Positions 41,283 to 46,826 of a stretch of DNA of 46,826 nt are shown here, in pieces. Each line of letters starts with the position of its first letter. Position 1 is the stretch's first letter. Source of the stretch: an uncultured Lachnospiraceae bacterium (GTDB taxonomy: Bacteria > Bacillota > Clostridia > Lachnospirales > Lachnospiraceae); the NCBI GenBank assembly GCA_910579275.1, contig CAJTTO010000035.1, positions 1 through 46,826 of the forward strand. Direction: 5' to 3'. The translations under genes and the position numbers were made by a program. Below the pieces are notes generated by a model, which searched no databases, was not told where the DNA came from, and saw only the letters and a program-made list of their open reading frames with translations.

Positions 41283-42905
41283 CTACTCGATGCGGATCAT
41301 CACATTCGTACAGCGTATTGTCCGCTCATTTCCAAAATCGTCCTGTATATGTGCAAATGACACAACAGAGCCATCCTTTGTGCGCTCTGTGAAAATCTTC
41401 CGAATCTTCCTTCTGTCCCTGCCGTTTCCTGTGCTGTTCTCCGTCAGCGAAAGCAGCATATCATTCAGTTGAAAATCACTTGCCTGTTCCGTGATGAATT
41501 CGCTTTTTTCTTTCCGCAGTGTCTCGATACAGATTTCGCGGTTTTTTATCAGCTCAACCATAATCTCCTTGAACACGTCAATCGACGGAATACAAGTTTC
41601 CCGCGCCTTGTCATCCTGTTCCAGAAGAACTTTCAGTTCTGCCATGGACAGGCTTCCTTTTTCGAGCGCCGCATCAATGATGAATGCAAGGCTGTCCTCG
41701 TACCTTTTAAGCTTTTCCCTCTTTTTGCGTTCCAGCTCATCCTGCCACTGTCTCTCGTCAAAATCAAGCAGCTCCCCAGCGTCCTCCTCTGCCTTTTTTC
41801 TGACAGGGCGCTGTAACTCCATACATTTATTTAAATTGTAGATTTTTGGAATCTGCTGATGAAACAACGGTCTGAAAAACAGGTCGATATTCTCCAAGTA
41901 CCGCGGTTGTTCGAGTATCTTGTCATAGAGCTCCGTGCGAATCGAAAAACGCTGAATCAGCGACATCTGGGCAAGTGACTGCAGTTCTCTGTCATACAGC
42001 AGTTTCAAATCGAAATGCAGGTTTAAAATTTTCTGGTGCTCATCAAGCGTGCGGTTCAAATACCGCTCGATTATGCGCAGATTATCGAGCTTTTCCTCCT
42101 CTCTGGCATCAAGCTTGCGCACATTGATATTCTGCTGTTCCAGTTCGGCAGCCCGAAGCCTGACCATCTCGCGGTAGCCCGTGAAGGTTTCCTTTGTGTC
42201 ACCGATGGCCGCCATGTTTTCCAACATCAGCGCCTCATAATCCGCAACGGAATAGCTCAGTGCATTGCGCCGCACGCGCAGCATTGCCTCCTCAATTTTC
42301 TGGAGCTGTATCCGCATGAAATTAAAGACATTCTTAATCTCGTCCACTGCCTTGTCATAGCTCTGCTTTTCGAGATGCATCTTAAAAATCATCTCATGGA
42401 TCGTGAGCTTCATGTTGTTCTCAATTTCAAGTGTCGAGAGCATCAGATTATAACCGTCCTCCGTCAGATAATAGGACGTTCTCTTGACACTCTCGTCCAC
42501 ATAGATGACGCGGTTTGCAATGTAGCTGATATTCATGGATTTGTATGTCCGGCTGTCAAAATCGTAGCCCTCAAAATACATTGCCCTGCCCTCATTCGAC
42601 AAAATCACATTCACGACAAAATCCCCAAGCTTCTTGCAGTCGTCGTAGGACATGTTTTTCCGGAAATAGCCAGCGTTCAAGTTGTCAATATATGCGCCGA
42701 TATCGTCCATCGTGCAGCTTTCCTCCCGCAAGGACTGCTCCATAATGTAAAGCATGACTGCAAAAATCAGGTTGATTTGCTCGTCTGCCTTCATAAATCC
42801 ATACTGCTTCCATGTCTGTTTTGCCATGCCGTTCTGCAAAAGAAGGGCATACATGCCGACGTGTTTCATTCTCCTGGTAAATTGTTTTAAAAATTCATAT
42901 TGCAT
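41283..42905 (-). CDS. jetA: Wadjet JetA: MukF-like kleisin (DUF5716-like)
   Basis: 540 residues. The N-terminus (Y-E-F-L-K-Q-F-T-R-R-M-K-H-V) begins a winged-helix-like domain. A helical middle (about 180-330) and a C-terminal beta-rich end (S-V-V-S-F-A-H-I-Q-D-D-F) follow. It is the kleisin subunit that bridges two JetC heads. The family match (DUF5716) is from memory. The ATG at 42905 follows AAGGAG located directly after the jetD stop (9-nt gap), so it is coupled to jetD. Confidence 0.82.
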   Translation of the reverse strand: MQYEFLKQFTRRMKHVGMYALLLQNGMAKQTWKQYGFMKADEQINLIFAVMLYIMEQSLREESCTMDDIGAYIDNLNAGYFRKNMSYDDCKKLGDFVVNVILSNEGRAMYFEGYDFDSRTYKSMNISYIANRVIYVDESVKRTSYYLTEDGYNLMLSTLEIENNMKLTIHEMIFKMHLEKQSYDKAVDEIKNVFNFMRIQLQKIEEAMLRVRRNALSYSVADYEALMLENMAAIGDTKETFTGYREMVRLRAAELEQQNINVRKLDAREEEKLDNLRIIERYLNRTLDEHQKILNLHFDLKLLYDRELQSLAQMSLIQRFSIRTELYDKILEQPRYLENIDLFFRPLFHQQIPKIYNLNKCMELQRPVRKKAEEDAGELLDFDERQWQDELERKKREKLKRYEDSLAFIIDAALEKGSLSMAELKVLLEQDDKARETCIPSIDVFKEIMVELIKNREICIETLRKEKSEFITEQASDFQLNDMLLSLTENSTGNGRDRRKIRKIFTERTKDGSVVSFAHIQDDFGNERTIRCTNVMIRIE

Positions 42906-42914
42906 AGCAGCTCC

Positions 42915-43901
42915 TTATGCCATATCCGCAATATTCAAGATTTCCTGCGGAATATATCTGTCCTGTTCGAGTATTTTTTTGATGACATCCTGCTGCGTCT
43001 GAGGGAACTGGCTTAAAAATAAGGTATTTATTTTTCGGTTCTGCCCCTCTTTTGTGACCGGAAGGTTCTCTATGCCGATGCGCTCCGCCTTTGTGAGCAT
43101 CCGTTCATACGCATTTCGAAAAACCGAAATCGGATAACGCGCCCCGTAGACAGAGGCAAAATTTTCATAGATGCGGATTCCCTCATAGTCCAAATCACCA
43201 AAATAAAGAACGGCATTGCCCTGCGCCGTCATATAAGGCTCACCGCTGATATCCAAATCAGAGAAAGCCGCAATGATTCCCTTGCCGGCGCCATAAATCA
43301 AAGTGCCTATCGGTTCGCCGCAGATTGTATGCAGCGCGCTGTCCGTCAGACACTTACGCATACTGTAAAAAGTATCCTTATTTTCAATGACCAGAAGATT
43401 CTGCGGTGTCTGCCGCATTGCGCAATAGTACGCGAGCGGTTCTGTCGTCCTGTAATAATTCAAACGCTCTGTATCAAAGCCGCAGCGCTTTAAAATCTTT
43501 TTCCCCTGCTCCTGCTTAAGAAACTTTTCCCTGTGCCAAATATCAAAGCTGCGCTCATTTTCTGACATTTGTGTCATAAAATTGCCGTTTTTAAGATACG
43601 CGTTCAAAAGCAGTACCCACGGCCTGTCCTGAATGTACTGGTCAAGATGTGTCCGGTAATAATCTATCGCAATCGCCGGCACAATTTCATATTTTAATTC
43701 ATCCAGATAGCCGGACAGATCCTGCTTTTCCTCAAGAATCCAATACTCCTTATACAAGGCTGGCGATTTTCCATTGATTCCGGACGCTTTTACCGGTTTT
43801 ATTTTATCTTCCTGAATCAGCATGATTACTTTTGCGTAGAGTTCCTTGTAATCCGATACTTTATATTTTATTGAAAGGGCATCAAGTTTTATCTTCTTCA
43901 T
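42915..43901 (-). CDS. jetD: Wadjet JetD: Toprim-like nuclease subunit (DUF2220)
   Basis: 328 residues. The N-terminal arm domain is followed by a Toprim-like domain: L-L-V-I-E-N (E173) and V-L-Y-F-G-D-L-D-Y-E-G (D236, D238), the metal-binding set of topoisomerase VI-like nucleases. JetD cleaves the plasmid once JetABC stalls on it. It is the first Wadjet gene in the transcript. Its ATG overlaps the stop of the HD-domain gene by 4 nt (ATGA), so the HD gene and jetD are translated together. Confidence 0.88.
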   Translation of the reverse strand: MKKIKLDALSIKYKVSDYKELYAKVIMLIQEDKIKPVKASGINGKSPALYKEYWILEEKQDLSGYLDELKYEIVPAIAIDYYRTHLDQYIQDRPWVLLLNAYLKNGNFMTQMSENERSFDIWHREKFLKQEQGKKILKRCGFDTERLNYYRTTEPLAYYCAMRQTPQNLLVIENKDTFYSMRKCLTDSALHTICGEPIGTLIYGAGKGIIAAFSDLDISGEPYMTAQGNAVLYFGDLDYEGIRIYENFASVYGARYPISVFRNAYERMLTKAERIGIENLPVTKEGQNRKINTLFLSQFPQTQQDVIKKILEQDRYIPQEILNIADMA

Positions 43902-44698
43902 TTAATCGTGCTGTCCTCTCTCAGGAACTGCAATTTCCGCTCCATATACGCCGCCATCTTTTCCCGTATCCTTTCAAACTGCGCATTGGTCTGCGGAAGC
44001 TCGGACTGAAAATCCATGAGCCTGTCCAAATACCCCTGCTCGTACACCAGTCTGCAGCTGACGGGATAAACCAGCTCGTACACCAGCGATATATGCCCCA
44101 CCACATTGTCAACAGGTGTTTTTTTCAGGCTTCGAAGGACTGCGTGTTCCTCATAAAATGCCTGCATGACTTCCTCAGTGACCTGACAGTGCTTAAGGTC
44201 ATAAGTGGTCACGTTGTAAATCTCCTCGATTGGCACAATAATATTGACTTTTAAAATATCAATCTTGTCCGCATCGCGCAGCAGGTCTGCAAATTTCTTC
44301 TCGCGCGCCGTATATTGCGCAGGAACACGGTACGCACTGTGGCATCGAACCGCCTTTTCGAGCAGTTCATCCTCCGAATCGTCCGCAATGTAATCCCTGA
44401 TTTTTCCTTCCCCGAATAAAATATCCGCGCCAAACGCCGCGTGGTCTATGGATTGCGCATCGCTGAATGTACCGTATTGTCTGAGCTGCTCAAAGCGTCC
44501 GACATCGTGCAGCAGTCCGCTCAGCCACGCCAATTCCGTCTCGTCCTTGTCAAACCCCGACTGCATGGCAATCTGCTGGCAAAGACCGCATACCCTGTAG
44601 GTATGGTCAATTTTTAATTTTACCTTTTCGTCCGTCACATCATAGTGACGGGTATATTCCTGAAATGCATTGATTGCTTTTTGCCTGTCAATTTTCAT
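43898..44698 (-). CDS. HD-domain metal-dependent phosphohydrolase
   Basis: About 266 residues. HD motif residues are H32 (I-D-H-T-Y-R-V), H64-D65 (L-L-H-D-V-G-R-F) and a later H86 (S-I-D-H-A-A-F-G). The domain hydrolyses phosphate esters of nucleotides or nucleic acids; the substrate is unknown. The ATG at 44698 follows GGGAG at 11 nt; the longer frame to 44833 is unlikely. It overlaps jetD by 4 nt, and the macro-domain gene ends 34 nt upstream. Whether it belongs functionally to Wadjet is open. Confidence 0.85.
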   Translation of the reverse strand: MKIDRQKAINAFQEYTRHYDVTDEKVKLKIDHTYRVCGLCQQIAMQSGFDKDETELAWLSGLLHDVGRFEQLRQYGTFSDAQSIDHAAFGADILFGEGKIRDYIADDSEDELLEKAVRCHSAYRVPAQYTAREKKFADLLRDADKIDILKVNIIVPIEEIYNVTTYDLKHCQVTEEVMQAFYEEHAVLRSLKKTPVDNVVGHISLVYELVYPVSCRLVYEQGYLDRLMDFQSELPQTNAQFERIREKMAAYMERKLQFLREDSTIK

Positions 44699-44732
44699 TT
44701 TCAAACATTCTCCCACCGCCATATCCGGACAT

Positions 44733-45269
44733 TCACGCCCGCAGGGTGCCTGCACCGTCTGCATCATCCGGCATCGCGTTCCGATACGCAGCCTCGGTCT
44801 TTTCATCAAACAGCACCCACTCAACAATATCAAACGAATCCGGATTTTCCTGTAAATACTGCCGGACGGCTGCTACTGCAATCTTTGCCGCCCGTTCCAC
44901 CGGAAATGCATAAATCCCTGTCGAAATGGACGGGAACGCAATCCTTTTTATCCCATGCTCCGCCGCCAGCTTGAGCGAATTAAGGTAACAGTCTGCCAGC
45001 AGCTTATCCTCATTGTGGCTTCCCCCGTTCCAGACCGGTCCCACAGTATGGATAATGTAACTGCATGGAATACGATATGCTTTTGTCAGTTTCGCCTGCC
45101 CTGTCTTGCAGCCGCCAAGCAGACGGCACTCAAACAACAGCTCCGGTCCCGCCGCCCTGTGTATCGCTCCGTCAACGCCTCCGCCGCCAAGCAGGCTGCT
45201 GTTTGCAGCATTGACTATGGCGTCCATTCCGACAACCTTTGTGATATCTCCCTTTACAAACTGTATCAT
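44733..45269 (-). CDS. Macro-domain ADP-ribose hydrolase (YmdB-like)
   Basis: About 178 residues. Motifs are V-N-A-A-N-S-S-L-L-G-G-G-G-V-D-G-A-I-H (substrate Asn and Asp) and F-P-S-I-S-T-G-I-Y-A-F-P. Such proteins remove O-acetyl or protein-bound ADP-ribose. The ATG at 45269 is chosen for GGGAG 7 nt upstream; a GTG two codons earlier is too close. It lies 23 nt after the Sel1-DUF4241 gene and 34 nt before the HD gene. No DarT-like ADP-ribosyltransferase is adjacent, so it is not a DarTG pair. Confidence 0.92.
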   Translation of the reverse strand: MIQFVKGDITKVVGMDAIVNAANSSLLGGGGVDGAIHRAAGPELLFECRLLGGCKTGQAKLTKAYRIPCSYIIHTVGPVWNGGSHNEDKLLADCYLNSLKLAAEHGIKRIAFPSISTGIYAFPVERAAKIAVAAVRQYLQENPDSFDIVEWVLFDEKTEAAYRNAMPDDADGAGTLRA

Positions 45270-45292
45270 ACGCACACTCCCATCTTTGATTT

Positions 45293-46510
45293 CTAAAACA
45301 GATCCGGATTCATAAAAATTATGACAAGCTCACACAGCTCTCCCGACGCATCGACGCCCCAGTAATCCGTATAGTAACCGTCCCCCATGCCGGACGCAAA
45401 CATTGCAATCATGGAGTCGTCCAACGGGTTGCGCCACATCAGCAGATCGCCCCCCTTGCGCTGCACTGACGGATTTTCCTGATAACTCTGTGCAAACAGT
45501 GCGGCAAAATAATCGTCATAAATATTTCCGCCCTCGTGTTCCTGATACCAGCCGTGCAGGAAACGCCAATAGCTTTTTGCCGCCTGCTCGTCACAGAAAC
45601 ATGCCATTCCGCACTCAACCGGAAATCCTGCGAAAGTTGTCTTCTTCTCCTCATTCTCCCCGTTTGCCAGTTCATAGGAAACCGCCTCGCTGTCACTTAC
45701 TTTCAGGCGTGCACCGACAACACGAAGTCCCGCCATGCGCGAATTCATTATGGAAAGCTCAACCGGATAGGAACCTGCCTTGACGCGTTTTGCTTTCACG
45801 AGCACCTCCTTGGGATTTTTCAAATAGTATAAAGGGTCTGCGGTGATGACTGTACCCGTGGGAAATGTACATGTGCCCATTGTATAGTGCTGCAGGTTCT
45901 GGGCATCGCCGAAAATATGCCGCACAAATGCCGCGTCCAGCGTATCCTTGCTGATGAATTCGAGATTCTGTTCAAATGCCAGCTGCAGCGGTGATTTTTC
46001 AGACGCTTCCCGCTCCTTGTCCTGTTCTTCCTGAATCTTTGCGCGCTCCTCCCATTTGGCAGCTTTTTCCGCATCCGGCGCCACACCTACTCCGTCACGG
46101 TACATCAACGCGACCTGATGCATTGCCATTGGATGCCCGCCTTCCGCCGCCTTTAGAAAACATTCAAATCCTTTCTCCGCATCCTTTTCAACGCCATAGC
46201 CATTTATGTACGACATACCGAGGTTGCCGAGTGCTGTCGTGTTTCCCATCTCCGCAGCCTGCCTATAGTACCCGATTCCCTTTTCATAGTCTGGCGGCAT
46301 CTGCTTTCCCGCACAATAAATAAAGCCCAGCTCCAAAAGGGCATCCTCCATGCCGCCCTGCGCCGCCTTTTCATAATATGCTATCGCCTTGTCCAAATCC
46401 GGCTCAATGTCATTCTCCGAATGCCCATTCAAATACAAATCCCCCAAAATCTTCAGGGCAGGCAGAACGCCCTGTTCCGCATCCGCGTATAACCGTTCCA
46501 TATCAAACAT
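45293..46510 (-). CDS. Sel1-repeat protein with C-terminal DUF4241-like domain
   Basis: About 405 residues. Residues 15-165 hold four Sel1-type repeats of 36 residues (A-L-K-I-L-G-D-L-Y-L-N-G, A-L-L-E-L-G-F-I-Y-C-A-G, A-L-G-N-L-G-M-S-Y-I-N-G, A-M-H-Q-V-A-L-M-Y-R-D-G), a protein-binding scaffold. The C-terminal half (I-T-A-D-P-L-Y-Y-L, G-S-Y-P-V-E-L, G-D-G-Y-Y-T-D-Y-W-G) resembles DUF4241, found in immunity-type and peptide-contact proteins. The ATG at 46510 follows AAAGGAG at 9 nt. It is the first gene of the run leading into macro, HD and Wadjet genes. The function is unknown. Confidence 0.72.
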   Translation of the reverse strand: MFDMERLYADAEQGVLPALKILGDLYLNGHSENDIEPDLDKAIAYYEKAAQGGMEDALLELGFIYCAGKQMPPDYEKGIGYYRQAAEMGNTTALGNLGMSYINGYGVEKDAEKGFECFLKAAEGGHPMAMHQVALMYRDGVGVAPDAEKAAKWEERAKIQEEQDKEREASEKSPLQLAFEQNLEFISKDTLDAAFVRHIFGDAQNLQHYTMGTCTFPTGTVITADPLYYLKNPKEVLVKAKRVKAGSYPVELSIMNSRMAGLRVVGARLKVSDSEAVSYELANGENEEKKTTFAGFPVECGMACFCDEQAAKSYWRFLHGWYQEHEGGNIYDDYFAALFAQSYQENPSVQRKGGDLLMWRNPLDDSMIAMFASGMGDGYYTDYWGVDASGELCELVIIFMNPDLF

Positions 46511-46665
46511 CTTTCTCGTCTCCTTTCTATTTGGTGCGGCTGGTATGCTGTCTTCCATTTTTCCCTTCGGATATTGCCACCCTTTTCCATAAACGCACTC
46601 GAAATATATCATCGCAATAATGTCTTCATTCCATTTACATTTTATTCCAAGACAAATGTAATACT

Positions 46666-46693
46666 ATTATACCATTCAAGCTGCCTTTTTTCT
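46666..46693 (-). promoter_or_regulatory. Promoter region of the Sel1-macro-HD-Wadjet run
   Basis: On the minus strand a consensus TATAAT (46666-46671) has no good -35. It directly follows AGAAAAAAGGCAGCTTGAAT (46674-46693), which recurs with one change at 8333-8352. The 46511-46723 gap holds no gene. Confidence 0.4.
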
Positions 46694-46723
46694 ATGATGA
46701 ATCCAATTTTTTATCTGCGCTAT

Positions 46724-46826
46724 GTAACAGTTCAGCCTTCGGCTTCCTGTTACAGGCATCAAGCCATGCATAACCACTTCGTGGTGTCAAAGCCACGTAC
46801 CGTGGCTTGATGCATCTCTACCATTA
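46724..46826 (+). repeat. Family A palindromic repeat (copy A7), cut by window edge
   Basis: It begins GTAACAGTTCAG and has the outer hairpin stem GCATCAAGCCA and TGGCTTGATGC with inner CCAC-TTC-GTGG. The interior matches the reverse of copy A5. The right end lies outside the window. Confidence 0.85.

Noticed and set aside
44733..45269. Macro-domain gene as DarG antitoxin
   Set aside because: No DarT ADP-ribosyltransferase gene is next to it, and the protein is a plain YmdB-like single domain.
1..46826. CRISPR arrays, tRNA or rRNA genes
   Set aside because: No regularly spaced direct repeats and no tRNA or rRNA signature sequences were seen on either strand by eye.

Overview
The window looks like a chromosomal stretch from an anaerobic, low-to-moderate-GC Gram-positive of the class Clostridia, most likely Lachnospiraceae. 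The reasons are strong AGGAGG ribosome binding sites with some GTG/TTG starts, a ferredoxin-dependent 2-oxoacid oxidoreductase beside a superoxide reductase, lipoproteins with Gram-positive lipoboxes, Rpn-type nuclease genes and short palindromic repeats. No rRNA, tRNA, CRISPR array or intact transposase was seen. The taxon is inferred from gene content only.

Layout. 1-3000: accessory scar with repeats, an Rpn-type nuclease gene, an internally deleted second Rpn gene and the 3' end of a probable relaxase. 3015-8200 (minus): XRE-like regulator, ImmA/IrrE protease, PIN nuclease, RecQ helicase and a MATE exporter in one tight run. 8353-9963: WYL regulator and GNAT acetyltransferase with a palindromic operator candidate. 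10157-14455: CapA-like protein, DUF3160 lipoprotein and Uma2-family protein. 14534-17882: pantothenate operon (DUF2520 reductase, panB, panC, panD) with a promoter candidate and a clear terminator. 17952-22368: DHH phosphoesterase, membrane-anchored TIR-DUF6273 protein and a second MATE exporter. 22475-27723: superoxide reductase, two-gene 2-oxoacid:ferredoxin oxidoreductase, two-part CHR transporter and a small unknown protein. 28092-34131: small XRE regulator, APC-USP permease, PRTase-TRSP protein, gamma carbonic anhydrase and CPA2 antiporter. 34131-35963: lipoprotein and Vsr-like endonuclease. 36039-46510: Wadjet genes (jetC, B, A, D; order D-A-B-C in transcription) preceded on the same strand by HD-domain, macro-domain and Sel1-DUF4241 genes.

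The most unusual layer is the repeats. Family A (GTAACNGTTCAG ends, 69-167 bp) and family B (143 bp) are non-autonomous elements. Three copies have perfect 8-bp target duplications, which with GTAA-type ends suggests IS66-like mobilisation. Two A copies contain a 40-nt nested hairpin whose architecture is kept although the stem sequences differ. One 69-bp copy matches in length an exact 68-bp deletion of a 137-bp copy between two TGCAAA repeats. Several genes (jetC, the GNAT gene, probably panB and the TRSP gene) take their stop codons from repeat arms.

Working together: the Wadjet run, Vsr, TIR protein, HTH-ImmA-PIN-RecQ run and Rpn genes make this region rich in genome-defence or DNA-conflict functions. 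These are interleaved with ordinary metabolism (pantothenate, 2-oxoacid oxidation, superoxide detoxification, ion transport). Functional links beyond shared operons are inference.
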